Both the position numbers and the translations under genes were made by a program. A stretch of 64,000 nucleotides of DNA from Bacillus sp. AFS041924 (GTDB lineage Bacteria; Bacillota; Bacilli; Bacillales; Bacillaceae_G), in contig NZ_NULG01000116.1 of NCBI RefSeq assembly GCF_002577195.1, positions 1-64,000 on the forward strand, read 5' to 3'. Position 1 is the first letter of the stretch; each line of letters opens with the position of its first letter. A model generated the notes under the pieces. That model made no database searches. It saw only the letters and a list, made by a program, of their open reading frames with translations, and had not been told where the DNA came from. Of the stretch, positions 16,580-25,794 are shown in pieces.

Positions 16580-17389
16580 ATGAAAAAGTTTAAGACACTA
16601 TCGATTGCATTTGCAGTTTCAACAGCTCTAATTTTAACGGGATGTGGAAAGGATGCCAAAACGACTGGATCAGCGGACAAACCATTAAGAGTTGTTACTG
16701 ATGCTGCATATGCACCATTTGAATATCTTGAAAACGGTAAAATAGTTGGTTTTGATGTTGATTTTACAAATGCCGTTGCTAAAGAGGCTGGATTAAAAAT
16801 AAAAATTGTCAATACTGGCTGGGATCCTTTATTTGCTGAAATTGGTGGAAAGACTGCAGATATTGGTATGTCATCTATCTCAATTAACGCAGATCGTGAG
16901 AAAACATATGATTTTACGACTCCATATTTTCTTTCAATCAACAAAATCTTAGTTCCTGAAGGTAGTAGTATAAAATCAGCTGCAGATTTAAAAGGAAAAG
17001 TTGTAGCAGTGCAAAATGGAACAACAGGCCAAGAAGCAGTTGAAAAAATGTTTGGAAAGAACAATAAAAATCTAAAAAAATTCGAAAATAACAATTTAGC
17101 AATTTTAGAGCTTCTTAGTGGCGGAGCTGATGCAGTAGTAGCAGATAATGGAGTACTTGAAGCTTATGCAAAAAATAACCCTGATAAAAAGCTAGTAGTT
17201 ATTGATGATAAAAATAGTTTTGAACCTGAATACTACGGCTTATTACTTCAAGATGGAAGTAAATTAAAAGGTAAATTAGATAAAGCCATTAAAGAAGTAG
17301 TAAACAATGGAACTTATGAAACAATTTATAAAGATCATTTCGGTTCAGAGCCAGATCTTGAAACATTAAAGGCAGAAGAAAATAAATAG
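16580..17389 (+). CDS. Amino-acid ABC transporter substrate-binding lipoprotein
   Basis: A 269-residue family 3 solute-binding protein. It has a lipoprotein signal with lipobox LILTGC (Cys near residue 22), then the PLRVVTDAAYAPFEY and GFDVDFTNAVAKEAG segments that start lobe 1, and the DREKTYDFTTPYF hinge segment. It captures a polar amino acid or cystine outside the membrane; specificity cannot be read safely. It is the first gene of a three-gene importer, after a GGGGGT site. Confidence 0.92.
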   Translation: MKKFKTLSIAFAVSTALILTGCGKDAKTTGSADKPLRVVTDAAYAPFEYLENGKIVGFDVDFTNAVAKEAGLKIKIVNTGWDPLFAEIGGKTADIGMSSISINADREKTYDFTTPYFLSINKILVPEGSSIKSAADLKGKVVAVQNGTTGQEAVEKMFGKNNKNLKKFENNNLAILELLSGGADAVVADNGVLEAYAKNNPDKKLVVIDDKNSFEPEYYGLLLQDGSKLKGKLDKAIKEVVNNGTYETIYKDHFGSEPDLETLKAEENK

Positions 17390-17400
17390 TAGATTAATAA

Positions 17401-17434
17401 TTGCGTAACGCAACTTCTGTGTTACGCAATTTTA
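17401..17434 (+). terminator. Intercistronic hairpin after the binding-protein gene
   Basis: TTGCGTAAC (17401-17409) pairs with GTTACGCAA (17421-17429), followed by TTTTAAG. Such weak terminators or stabilising hairpins often raise binding-protein levels over the downstream permease and ATPase. Confidence 0.75.
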
Positions 17435-17453
17435 AGTAAATGGGGGAAAAGAA

Positions 17454-18110
17454 ATGGGATTTGATTTTGAAATTGTAAAAGAATACATACCGTATTTTTT
17501 AAGAGGAACTGGTTATACGATTGGATTATCGTTGGTCGGGATCTTTCTAGGTACCATAATCGGACTATTTATTGGATTGGGCAAAATGCAATCAAACAAA
17601 TGGTTAGCACTACCATTTGTATGGTATATCAATTTTTTTAGAGGAACACCATTATTTGTTCAAATTCTTTTAATTCACTTTGGTGTTGTTCCTTATTTTA
17701 TTGGTGAAACAAATGCTGTCGCAGCTGCTATCATTGCACTTTCATTAAATGCTGGTGCATATATTGCTGAAATATTTCGTGCAGGAATCCAATCGATTGA
17801 AAGAGGACAAATGGAGGCATCTCGCTCTTTAGGTTTGACACATGGACAAGCAATGAGATATGTTATTTTACCTCAAGCCGTAAAGCGTATGATCCCTCCC
17901 CTTGGTAATGAATTTATTGTATTAATTAAAGAATCTTCTATAGCAGCTATTATTGCAGCTCCTGAACTTATGTATTGGAGTAAAGCAATGCAAGGTCAAT
18001 ATTACAGAGTATGGGAACCATATTTAACTGCTGCAGTAATCTATCTAGTACTTACATTAACATTAAGCTTTGTATTAAATCGTATCGAAAGAAGGTTGAC
18101 AATAGGATGA
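17454..18110 (+). CDS. Amino-acid ABC transporter permease (HisM family)
   Basis: A 218-residue permease. It contains [16 protein letters not shown] near residue 63 and the EAA loop [22 protein letters not shown] (from about residue 122), which contacts the ATPase. About five transmembrane helices. Its TGA stop overlaps the ATG of the ATPase gene (ATGA). GGGGAAAAGAA precedes the ATG. Confidence 0.92.
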   Translation: MGFDFEIVKEYIPYFLRGTGYTIGLSLVGIFLGTIIGLFIGLGKMQSNKWLALPFVWYINFFRGTPLFVQILLIHFGVVPYFIGETNAVAAAIIALSLNAGAYIAEIFRAGIQSIERGQMEASRSLGLTHGQAMRYVILPQAVKRMIPPLGNEFIVLIKESSIAAIIAAPELMYWSKAMQGQYYRVWEPYLTAAVIYLVLTLTLSFVLNRIERRLTIG

Positions 18111-18829
18111 TTAAAGTCGAAAAACTTAAAAAGTCATTTGGTTCGCTAGAAGTATTAAAGGATATCAATATTACCATTCAACCACGTGAAGTATGCGTTG
18201 TGATTGGTCCTTCTGGTTCAGGAAAATCAACCTTCCTTAGATGTTTAAATATGTTAGAAACAATTACAGCCGGAAAAGTATTGATCGAGGATGTCGATCT
18301 AACAGCTAAAAAGACTAATATAAACAAAATTCGGACTGAAGTGGGCATGGTATTTCAACATTTTAATTTATTCCCGCATCTAACAGTTTTAGAAAATATT
18401 ATTCTAGCTCCTAAAAAAGTTAGAAATAAACCGAACGATATTGCAAGAACAAAAGCATTAGAACTACTAAAAAAGGTCGGGCTCTCAGATAAAGCTAATG
18501 TGTATCCAGACTCTCTATCTGGTGGACAAAAGCAACGTGTAGCCATTGCTAGAGCGCTCGCGATGGAACCTAAAATCATGTTGTTTGACGAACCAACCTC
18601 TGCCCTTGACCCTGAGATGGTCGGAGAAGTATTAGAAGTTATGAAGCAATTAGCGAAAGAAGGCATGACAATGGTTATTGTGACACACGAAATGGGTTTT
18701 GCACGAGAAGTTGGTGACCGCGTCATTTTTATGGATCAGGGCTACATAGTAGAAGAAAACGATCCAGGTCAAATATTTGATTTCCCAAAACATGAGCGTA
18801 CAAAAAGTTTCTTAAGTAAAGTATTATAA
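18107..18829 (+). CDS. Amino-acid ABC transporter ATP-binding protein
   Basis: A 240-residue ATPase: Walker [10 protein letters not shown] near residue 33, Q-loop [16 protein letters not shown] near 85, signature [15 protein letters not shown] near 138, Walker [14 protein letters not shown] near 160 and switch His in [11 protein letters not shown]. The ATG at 18107 overlaps the permease stop. It energises uptake by the permease and binding protein encoded upstream. Confidence 0.95.
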   Translation: MIKVEKLKKSFGSLEVLKDINITIQPREVCVVIGPSGSGKSTFLRCLNMLETITAGKVLIEDVDLTAKKTNINKIRTEVGMVFQHFNLFPHLTVLENIILAPKKVRNKPNDIARTKALELLKKVGLSDKANVYPDSLSGGQKQRVAIARALAMEPKIMLFDEPTSALDPEMVGEVLEVMKQLAKEGMTMVIVTHEMGFAREVGDRVIFMDQGYIVEENDPGQIFDFPKHERTKSFLSKVL

Positions 18830-18901
18830 GGAATGAGGCTGTTCCATTAGGCAGGTTAAGTGATATATTGTGTAATTAGTAAAGACAAACCTTATCTTGT
18901 A

Positions 18902-18943
18902 AACGCCGGAGTTACCCTGAGGGTATATTTCGGCGTCTTTTTT
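18902..18943 (+). terminator. Terminator of the amino-acid ABC operon
   Basis: ACGCCG pairs with CGGCGT around an inner ACCC/GGGT stem, followed by a T run. Confidence 0.75.
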
Positions 18944-19109
18944 ATGTGGACGATTTTAGCAATGATACTTAAAGAAAAATAGTAGATTCTATTAACTTTT
19001 CAACCCGAATAAACAAAATTAAAACAATTTTGCTAGTTTATTTTTTAAAAGCCTCTAACTTTTGCCCAATTTTAAGCGATAATACCATAACAGGTATGGG
19101 TATTTCTTT

Positions 19110-19385
19110 CTCTTATTTGCGATTATTAAAGTTTTATTTGCAGTTTTGCTATTTTTATTTGCGATTCTCTAATTTTAATTGCAGTTCTGCCAATTTTAAT
19201 TGCGATTTTAGAATTTTAATTGCAGTTCGTACTTTATTTGCAAAGTTAAATCTTTTAATTGCGCACCTCACACGCTTGTTTGCGGTCCAGCCTCTATTTT
19301 TAACGTGATTTTAGAATTTTATTTGCAGTTTATTTGCACAATAAATCTTTATAATGCGGTCCTCACACGCTTGCTTTCAAATTTG
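19110..19385. repeat. Degenerate 21-bp tandem repeat array (TTTGCGATT... type)
   Basis: In an intergenic gap of 679 bp, units such as TTTGCGATTATTAAAGTTTT and TTTGCAGTTTTGCTATTTTT recur every 20-21 bp, with the centre alternating GCGAT and GCAGT. At least seven units are clear up to about 19230; the array then decays, with a partial echo to 19385 (two copies of CCTCACACGCTTG). No credible gene lies here. The rest of the gap (18944-19109, 19386-19495) shows nothing I recognise. Confidence 0.8.
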
Positions 19386-19508
19386 TTATACCATCAACTA
19401 AACTTCTTTTACAGTTTCATTTTATAGTAATTTTAGAAGGGCTTTCTTTTCATTCTTTTCGAAATAGTATGATAAAATTTATTTAGGACATGAAAAGGAG
19501 GAAGGGCA

Positions 19509-20438
19509 ATGGAAATTCAAAAAATTTTAGTAACTAGCCGAATTCATCATAAGCTGAAAGATATTATTGAATCTCATAATCTATCAAAAGAATTTCGTTT
19601 TATACCAGAAGATCAAGTAACAAAAGAGGATTATGAATGGGCTGATACGTATGTTGGTTTTCGTCCAACGCCTAATTTTGAATTTGGAAATATCAAGTGG
19701 GTTCATTCTTTAGCAGCTGGTGTAGATAGTTTTATGAAAATTAAATGGAAGAATGATGTTTTATTAACTCGAACGATTGATGTTTTTGGTCCAAAAATGA
19801 GCCAATATTGTTTAAGTTACATTCTTCAGGATGCACAATTACACGAACAATTTTCAAGTTTACAGTCTGTAAACAAGTGGGAATTTCACATACCGAAATC
19901 ATTAGAAGATCAAAAAGTAGTCATTTATGGTACTGGTGAAATTGGAGGATATATCGGAAAAGTTTTATCGACCTTAGGAATGCAAGTATATGGAGTTTCG
20001 ATGAGTGGTAATCAAAAACCATTTTTTGAAAAAGTAGTAACATTCCAAGAAGCGAACACAATTTTAGATGATGCAGATTGGATTATTAGTGTTCTTCCTT
20101 CTACGAATGAAACAAAAAATATATTAAATATGGATACATTCAAACATTTAAACAATGTAGGGTTTATAAATGTTGGTAGAGGGGCGACTGTATGCGAAGA
20201 CTCTTTAAAAGAAGCTTTGTATAATGGCAATATTAGAAAAGCGATTTTAGATGTTTTTGCTATTGAACCACTTCCAGCCGATTCAGAATTATGGCAAATG
20301 CCAAATGTAAAAATAACACCACATATATCAGCAGTTACTTTACCTAACGATGGTGTGAAGTGTTTTGTTGAGACTCTTTCAAAATTAGAAAATAACGAGA
20401 GTGTAAGAAATGGAGTGAAGATTGAAAAGGGCTACTAA
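19509..20438 (+). CDS. D-2-hydroxyacid dehydrogenase
   Basis: A 309-residue NAD(P)-dependent dehydrogenase. Its Rossmann motif is GTGEIGGYIGKVLSTLG (about residue 142), followed by the conserved NVGRGATV segment and a C-terminal catalytic His in ITPHISAVT near 275. It reduces 2-oxoacids to D-2-hydroxyacids; the exact substrate is unclear. ATG at 19509 after AAGGAGGAAGGG. Monocistronic. Confidence 0.88.
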   Translation: MEIQKILVTSRIHHKLKDIIESHNLSKEFRFIPEDQVTKEDYEWADTYVGFRPTPNFEFGNIKWVHSLAAGVDSFMKIKWKNDVLLTRTIDVFGPKMSQYCLSYILQDAQLHEQFSSLQSVNKWEFHIPKSLEDQKVVIYGTGEIGGYIGKVLSTLGMQVYGVSMSGNQKPFFEKVVTFQEANTILDDADWIISVLPSTNETKNILNMDTFKHLNNVGFINVGRGATVCEDSLKEALYNGNIRKAILDVFAIEPLPADSELWQMPNVKITPHISAVTLPNDGVKCFVETLSKLENNESVRNGVKIEKGY

Positions 20439-20568
20439 TTAGATGAAGGTATTAACTTTTCAAAATGAAGATTTTAAAACAATAAATGCTCTTAAAAATT
20501 TTTCATTTTTATGGTAAACATGTTAGGATAAACAAGTAACAATTTGATTAATAAAGGAGTATTCAAAA

Positions 20569-20880
20569 ATGGCAATTATTGACGTTTCAATTGTACCAAT
20601 CGGCACTGAAACACCTAGCGTGAGTGCTTATGTAGCAAATATACATAAAGTTTTAGAAAAGTATGATGGTGAGGTAAAATACCAGCTTACACCTATGAAT
20701 ACAATTATTGAAGGTGAATTACCACTATTATTAAAAGTTGTCCAAGAAATGCATGAAGTACCATTTGCAAATGGAATTTCAAGAGTTGCGACGACTATTC
20801 GAATTGATGATCGCCGAGACAAGAAGAGCACAATGGAAGGTAAGTTAGCTTCTGTTAAAGCTAAACTTGAACAAAACTAA
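20569..20880 (+). CDS. MTH1187-family thiamine-binding protein (YqgV-like)
   Basis: A 103-residue protein with the family start (AIIDVSIVPIGTETPSVSAYV) and the YQLTPMNTIIEGE and GISRVATTIRIDDR segments. Members form tetramers that bind thiamine or related pyrimidines in the cytoplasm. AAAGGAG precedes the ATG, and a terminator follows. Confidence 0.88.
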   Translation: MAIIDVSIVPIGTETPSVSAYVANIHKVLEKYDGEVKYQLTPMNTIIEGELPLLLKVVQEMHEVPFANGISRVATTIRIDDRRDKKSTMEGKLASVKAKLEQN

Positions 20881-20893
20881 TTAGGTCTTTATT

Positions 20894-20931
20894 AAGTGAC
20901 TAGGTCTAACGGCTTTTAGTCACTTTTTTTA
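20894..20931 (+). terminator. Terminator after the thiamine-binding protein gene
   Basis: AAGTGACTA (20894-20902) pairs with TAGTCACTT (20917-20925), followed by T residues. Confidence 0.85.
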
Positions 20932-20999
20932 TCATTCGAAAATAATTGTGTGATTATTTCGAATATATTATTGAAATTCCATAATTCAGTTGATAAACT

Positions 21000-21017
21000 A
21001 AACTAAATAGTCAGTTT
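21000..21017 (+). promoter_or_regulatory. Probable TetR-family operator upstream of the tetR gene
   Basis: AAACTAAATAGTCAGTTT is an imperfect palindrome (7 of 9 positions per half). It differs from the sequence at 21773-21790 by one base. It lies 33 nt before the regulator's start, suggesting autoregulation. Confidence 0.65.
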
Positions 21018-21049
21018 AAATATATTTAAAGAGTAAAGGAATGTGTTCA

Positions 21050-21667
21050 ATGCCAAAAGTCTCAGATGATTACAAAGAACGCAAAAGAGAGAGTCTTCTT
21101 GAAAGTGCTTTAAAATGTTTTGGAGAAAAAGGATACCATACGACAACAATGGATGACATAGTCGCATATTCCAAAACGAGTAAAGGATTAATTTATAATT
21201 ATTTTAAAAGTAAGGAAGAGCTGTATTTAACTTTAATGCAGGAAAGAACAGTTCAAACATTTGAAAGAATTAATCAACGCTTTGAGAATATTAGTTCATC
21301 AAAAGATAAATTGAAAGAGCTATTTCAAATGTATAGTGAAATATCTTTAACAGAAAAATGGCGTAATATGATTAGAGTGCATATGGAATTTTGGATTAAT
21401 TCAGCTAGACACGAAAATCTACAAGCGATCATGATTGAAAGATATAAAGATCAATACCGTTTATTTTTAAGTGAAATTATTAAACAAGGAATAGCATCTG
21501 GTGAATTTAAGAAAACAATCGATCCAGATATTATTTCTAGTTTGTTTTGGGCTAATATTGATGGCATATGCTTACATTATTCTGTAGTAGAAGAGGATGA
21601 ACTTTACAAGGCCCAATTTAAAGCTGCAGAAGAAATGATTATGTCTTATATAGAAAATCATAAATAA
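21050..21667 (+). CDS. TetR/AcrR-family transcriptional regulator
   Basis: A 205-residue regulator: N-terminal helix-turn-helix (LESALKCFGEKGYHTTTMDD, then SKGLIYNYFKSKEELY), with a helical ligand-binding C-terminal domain. The ATG at 21050 is preferred because AAAGGA at 21035-21040 would abut the earlier ATG at 21041. It probably represses itself and the downstream MFS exporter through the paired 18-bp operators. The inducer is unknown. Confidence 0.9.
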   Translation: MPKVSDDYKERKRESLLESALKCFGEKGYHTTTMDDIVAYSKTSKGLIYNYFKSKEELYLTLMQERTVQTFERINQRFENISSSKDKLKELFQMYSEISLTEKWRNMIRVHMEFWINSARHENLQAIMIERYKDQYRLFLSEIIKQGIASGEFKKTIDPDIISSLFWANIDGICLHYSVVEEDELYKAQFKAAEEMIMSYIENHK

Positions 21668-21772
21668 ATTTTAGGTAGTGAAGGTCAATGCTTTCCTACC
21701 TAAAGTTAAAATTCAGAAATTTTTTTATGTTAAAAATAAAACAAACAACATACACTATTCATATAATAAAAT

Positions 21773-21790
21773 AAACTTAATAGTCAGTTT
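21773..21790 (+). promoter_or_regulatory. Second copy of the TetR-type operator, upstream of the MFS gene
   Basis: AAACTTAATAGTCAGTTT, 17 of 18 positions identical to 21000-21017. It sits 40 nt before a short leader ORF and 113 nt before the MFS start. Confidence 0.65.
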
Positions 21791-21812
21791 TATTTCGAAG
21801 GGAGGAATTACA

Positions 21813-21860
21813 ATGAATTCAGTCCAAATCAGACTTATTTATTTGTCTATGTTTTACTAA
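21813..21860 (+). CDS. Possible 15-residue leader peptide
   Basis: The ORF MNSVQIRLIYLSMFY has a much better ribosome-binding site (GAAGGGAGG, 21798-21806) than the MFS gene 43 nt downstream. It may be a regulatory leader, or the residue of a former N-terminal extension of the transporter. Confidence 0.4.
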   Translation: MNSVQIRLIYLSMFY

Positions 21861-21902
21861 AGCGATTTGTTTTTTTAATTTTGGTAGATTGAAGGGATCA
21901 TA

Positions 21903-23132
21903 TTGGGGGAAAAGGTTTATTTTTTATATACAAAAGCTTTCTCAGATATAGGTAGTATGATGGAACTTGTTGTAATGAATGCAGTGATCTATTCGATGAC
22001 GAAAAGCACAACATGGCTAGCAGCAATTTTAGCACTTCGCGTTTGCGGAGGCATCTTAACAAGTTTATTTTCTGGAGTAATTGCGGATCGATATAATCGA
22101 AGAAAGCTAATGATATTTAGTGATATTACTAGAGGAATTAGTATATTAGTTTTATGCATTTTCCCTTCACCTACTATGTTTGCGATTGTAGCGTTTATGA
22201 TTGGTGCGCTGGGGAGCTTTTTTTCAGTAAGCTTTAGTGCTGACTTACCACAAATATTTGGTGAAGAAAATATTTTAAAGATCAATGCATTTATTTCCAG
22301 GCTTGCTGCAATTAGCATGGTAATTGGATTTTTAGGATCAGCATTCTTATCAACCGTTGTAGATTATCGCGTGATCATTGGAATAGATGCTCTTTCATAT
22401 TTCATGTCGGCTTTTGTTTTAATCTTTTATAAATGGGAAAATACGGTCAAAAATAATGAGAATAAAAATTGGCGACAATTGTTTGATGATTTAAAAGAAG
22501 TTAAAACTTACGTATTAATCAAACCTTTATTATTATTAGTGTTCATGGTCTTTTTGTTTCAAACATTCTCAGCTAGTTCTCATAATGTTGGAGTACCAAT
22601 ATTAGCAGAAAAAATAAGTTCAGAACATGCAACATTTTATCAAGGACTAATTTGGGGTACTTGGGGTATTGGAGGAATCATTTCGACTTGGTTAATTCCA
22701 AAAGTATCATGGTTAAAACAGCATTATTTATTTATGTATTACGGAGCATCAGTTTTAACATCCTTAGGTTTCATTTTATTTTTATCTAATCAACTATTAT
22801 GGATTGTATTCTTATTTGCTTTTTTCACAGGATTTTTTGATAATGCAGCAGGGACTTATTTTTCCACAATGATTCAAAAAACTGAAAATTCCATAAGAGG
22901 TAGAATCTTCGGAGTAGCCAATTTATTAAACAGAGTTGGTTTTACAATTGGTTTTGTAGCGGCATCACCATTATTATCATTTATAACGATGCCACATCTT
23001 GTATGGTTATTTCATGGAAGCTTAATCATACTGATTATTTGCGTAACCGGTTACTTACTAATTAAAAGAAAAATCGATTTTAACTATGATTCTATTCAAA
23101 AAAATGAAAATGAAATCATGGTATCTAAATAA
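21903..23132 (+). CDS. MFS transporter (drug-efflux type)
   Basis: A 409-residue transporter with about 12 hydrophobic helices and the MFS loop 2-3 motif GVIADRYNRRKLM near residue 60. The ENSIRGRIFGVANLLNR segment before helix 10 is common in macrolide-type MFS exporters. TTG at 21903, after GAAGGG, is the likely start; it puts FLYTKAFSDIGSMME in helix 1 as expected. Control by the adjacent TetR gene is inferred from the shared operator. Confidence 0.88.
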   Translation: MGEKVYFLYTKAFSDIGSMMELVVMNAVIYSMTKSTTWLAAILALRVCGGILTSLFSGVIADRYNRRKLMIFSDITRGISILVLCIFPSPTMFAIVAFMIGALGSFFSVSFSADLPQIFGEENILKINAFISRLAAISMVIGFLGSAFLSTVVDYRVIIGIDALSYFMSAFVLIFYKWENTVKNNENKNWRQLFDDLKEVKTYVLIKPLLLLVFMVFLFQTFSASSHNVGVPILAEKISSEHATFYQGLIWGTWGIGGIISTWLIPKVSWLKQHYLFMYYGASVLTSLGFILFLSNQLLWIVFLFAFFTGFFDNAAGTYFSTMIQKTENSIRGRIFGVANLLNRVGFTIGFVAASPLLSFITMPHLVWLFHGSLIILIICVTGYLLIKRKIDFNYDSIQKNENEIMVSK

Positions 23133-23155
23133 TAATAAACAAGGGACGTGAATGT

Positions 23156-24043
23156 ATGGAAACAAATTTGAAAAATAGTATAGAGCTAGAGAAAATAAAT
23201 TTTTTCAGATGTAGCGAAGTGGATGTTGAATTAGCATTTCAAGCATTTTCAATAGGCTTTTCAGATTATATGGTTAAATTTAATTACACTAAAGAGCAAT
23301 TTGTAAATTTGTTTTTTGGCCCAGAAGGGAATAAACTGGAGCACTCTTTTTTAGCTATTCATGAAAATAAAGCAGTTGGTGTGATATTAGGTGGAATTAA
23401 AACCTATGAAAATATTAAAACAATGAGATGTGGAACGTTGGCAATTAGTCCAGATTATCGCGGAGTAGGTGTAAGTCAGAAATTATTTGAACTACACAAA
23501 GAAGAAGCAGAGAAAAATGGATGTAAACAACAATTCCTTGAAGTGATTGTTGGAAATGACCGAGCAATTAATTTTTATAAAAAACTTGGATATGAAAAAA
23601 TTTATGATCTTTCTTATTTTTCAAAAGCTGATTTAACTAGTTTACAACAACAGCAAATAGAATCTAATGCAGAAATAAATAAGGTCGCGTTTAATACATT
23701 TAAAGATGCGATTAATCATTGGGATTACCATATAAACTGGCAAAATGATATTGATTATTTAGAAAAACTAACCAATTTTAGTTACTATTTAGCTAAAATT
23801 AGCAATGAAAATGTTGGAGCACTAGCTATTAATGAAAATGGTAGAATTAGCTTCTTAATGGTTGATAAAGCGTACCGTAATAGAAAAATAGCTACTAACT
23901 TATTACAAACCGCAGTTACTGAACTAAATATAAAAGCCTTCTCAACATCAATACCAAATAATAATAGCTTAGAAGCATTCATGAAAAAACTAGAATTTAA
24001 GAAAGAAAAAATAGCTCAATATGAAATGTACAAATTGATCTAG
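23156..24043 (+). CDS. GNAT N-acetyltransferase with two GNAT-like halves
   Basis: A 295-residue protein. The first half has a clear acetyl-CoA loop (SPDYRGVGVSQKLF near residue 100) and the NFYKKLGYEKIY end. The second half has a weaker copy (VDKAYRNRKIATNLL near 238, FMKKLEFKKEK near the end). It begins 23 nt after the MFS gene, so it may share its transcript. The substrate is unknown. Confidence 0.8.
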   Translation: METNLKNSIELEKINFFRCSEVDVELAFQAFSIGFSDYMVKFNYTKEQFVNLFFGPEGNKLEHSFLAIHENKAVGVILGGIKTYENIKTMRCGTLAISPDYRGVGVSQKLFELHKEEAEKNGCKQQFLEVIVGNDRAINFYKKLGYEKIYDLSYFSKADLTSLQQQQIESNAEINKVAFNTFKDAINHWDYHINWQNDIDYLEKLTNFSYYLAKISNENVGALAINENGRISFLMVDKAYRNRKIATNLLQTAVTELNIKAFSTSIPNNNSLEAFMKKLEFKKEKIAQYEMYKLI

Positions 24044-24209
24044 GGTAGGAGTAACAAGCTCGGTTCAGACGGAGAAAATTTATCTGTGGCCTGAATGCCA
24101 TAACATATCTAACGCATTTCATCTGTATTTTGTACTTTTACCTATCTACTTGACCTTGCTCCTAATTGAGCTAATCTCCGTACAATATTAAGTATGGAGG
24201 TGATTTAAA

Positions 24210-24407
24210 ATGTATGATTATCGTCATCAAATTGAGCAACCTTATTATCAATATCCACAGCAGCAAAATGAGGATGAAAGATTTTTTCCATTCTTCCTCC
24301 CATTTTTACTTGGAGCAGCTGCATTTGGACCTTGGGGATGGGGAAGACCTTGGGGTTACTATCGTCCATGGGGTGGATATGGCCCATGTTGTGGAAGACC
24401 TTGGTAA
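24210..24407 (+). CDS. Small Trp/Gly/Tyr-rich protein, possibly spore-surface
   Basis: A 65-residue protein: a polar Tyr/Gln-rich head (YDYRHQIEQPYYQYPQQQ), a short hydrophobic FFLPFLLGAAAFG segment and a tail of GRPWGYYRPWGGYGP type. Composition resembles small coat or spore-surface proteins of bacilli. A strong GGAGGTGA site supports the start. Not assigned to a named family. Confidence 0.7.
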   Translation: MYDYRHQIEQPYYQYPQQQNEDERFFPFFLPFLLGAAAFGPWGWGRPWGYYRPWGGYGPCCGRPW

Positions 24408-24421
24408 ACTAAAAAACCTTT

Positions 24422-24463
24422 AAGAGTATGTCTCATAAGTCTCGTACTTTTGGGACTCTTTTT
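24422..24463 (+). terminator. Hairpin terminator after the Trp/Gly-rich gene
   Basis: AAGAGT...ACTCTT pairing around an imperfect inner stem, then a T run. The stem is long but interrupted. Confidence 0.55.
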
Positions 24464-24513
24464 TATGATGAAAAACAACTAAACTATGAAAATCATAATT
24501 AAACAAACAAAAT

Positions 24514-24545
24514 ATCCCACAAGGAAACGAAATGCCTTGTGGGAT
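24514..24545 (-). terminator. Terminator of lrgAB
   Basis: ATCCCACAAGG (24514-24524) pairs perfectly with CCTTGTGGGAT (24535-24545), with an A-rich stretch on the plus strand giving Ts downstream on the minus strand. Confidence 0.8.
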
Positions 24546-24548
24546 GAT

Positions 24549-25238
24549 TTATTTAAGAATTAATTTAATTAAAAATGGAATAAGAATTGATGCTAAAATC
24601 GCGCTTAATGTCATTGCAATTGAACTAATTGCTTGTTCAATTTTTCCATATTCTGCTGCTTTAGCTGTCCCAACCCCATGTGATGCGATTCCATATGAAG
24701 TTCCGATTGCAACTGGGTGATCAATTTTCAGTATTGATAAAATAAAAGGACCAACTATCGATCCAGAAATACCAGCAATCATCACATAAACGACTGTTAA
24801 AGATGGAATTCCACCTATTATTGAAGTGATACTCATTGCTAATGGTGTTGTTACTGACTTTGCAGCTAACGAAAGCATGATGATTTTCTTTAATCCGAGC
24901 CATAGCGATAAATATACACCTGAAAAAAGACCGATGACGGTTCCAGCAAATACACTAATAAATATAGAAAGACAATGCTTCTTAAGCGTAGCACGATGCT
25001 CATATAAAGGATAAGCAAATGAAACAACAGCAGGTCCTAAAAGTAAATTAATCCACTTTCCTCCAAGCATATACTTTTCATAGGAAATATGTAGATTTAC
25101 AAGGATGATCATAATAACTGTTGTAGATGTTACAATCGGAATCAGTAAAGGATTGGTGTATTTAGCGTACATTTTTTTTGCGATGATGTAACATAAAATT
25201 GTTAATAAAATAAATAGCAAACTCTTAAAGTCCTTCAT
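24549..25238 (-). CDS. lrgB: LrgB/CidB-family membrane protein
   Basis: A 229-residue LrgB protein with about seven helices, the LLGPAVVSFAYPLYEHR segment near residue 60, SVTTPLAMSI near 120 and the GTSYGIASHGVGTAKA signature near 180. With LrgA it forms the CidAB/LrgAB-type system linked to murein hydrolase control or pyruvate transport. The internal ATG at 25238 has GGGAGGG 6 nt upstream and is preferred over 25253. It overlaps lrgA by 14 nt. Confidence 0.9.
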   Translation of the reverse strand: MKDFKSLLFILLTILCYIIAKKMYAKYTNPLLIPIVTSTTVIMIILVNLHISYEKYMLGGKWINLLLGPAVVSFAYPLYEHRATLKKHCLSIFISVFAGTVIGLFSGVYLSLWLGLKKIIMLSLAAKSVTTPLAMSITSIIGGIPSLTVVYVMIAGISGSIVGPFILSILKIDHPVAIGTSYGIASHGVGTAKAAEYGKIEQAISSIAMTLSAILASILIPFLIKLILK

Positions 25239-25632
25239 TCGTATCCCTCCCAATCATTAGATCTTCCGTTTGTTTTTTACGGGTTTTCGTTGAAAGATAT
25301 GAACTAATACTTGCTGTAATACTAAATACAAGAACTGTACTAACTAATACAATAACAATTGAAATGAATCCATGAAAATTTAATATGGAAGGATACCTCA
25401 TGATTCCTACAGTTGCGGGGATAAATAAAAGTGTTAAGTGCTTACTTAAAAAATTACTTCCATTTTGAATCCATTTTTCATTAAAAAAAGGGATGAATAG
25501 TAAACCAAATAGTAAAAACATCCCAATAATACTACCTGGGATCATCAAATGAAAGTATTGTTGAATTAAATTTCCTATAAAAAATAATAAATATAAAAAG
25601 CTTATTTGAACAATCAATTGCACAAATTTCAT
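25225..25632 (-). CDS. lrgA: LrgA/CidA-family holin-like protein
   Basis: A 135-residue protein with four hydrophobic helices and the family motif MIPGSIIGMFLLFGLLF near residue 33, then LLFIPATVGIMRY. It is the holin-like partner of LrgB. The ATG at 25632 is preferred because AAAGGA directly abuts the earlier ATG at 25641. No LytSR two-component genes are adjacent, so induction cannot be inferred. Confidence 0.88.
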   Translation of the reverse strand: MKFVQLIVQISFLYLLFFIGNLIQQYFHLMIPGSIIGMFLLFGLLFIPFFNEKWIQNGSNFLSKHLTLLFIPATVGIMRYPSILNFHGFISIVIVLVSTVLVFSITASISSYLSTKTRKKQTEDLMIGRDTNEGL

Positions 25633-25794
25633 TCTCAACATCCTTTGAATCTTAATGACTAAGAGATTATTAATCTACATATTGTACAATAATTTGTGAC
25701 AAAAATGTGTATTTTTTTCGTTATTATAAAAATGCATCTTTTTTTAAAAAAGTTTATAATAGATTTATCATATAAACAGAGGAAGTTATTAATT

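Noticed and set aside
19030-19308. A 92-codon Phe/Cys-rich ORF over the first repeat array
   Set aside because: It is a by-product of the 21-bp repeat; it has no ribosome-binding site and unnatural composition.
19110-19385. CRISPR array
   Set aside because: The units are 20-21 bp, contiguous and degenerate, with no unique spacers and no cas genes nearby.
24214-24423. A 69-codon ORF in a second frame of the Trp/Gly-rich gene
   Set aside because: It overlaps a gene with a strong GGAGGTGA site correctly spaced for 24210 only.
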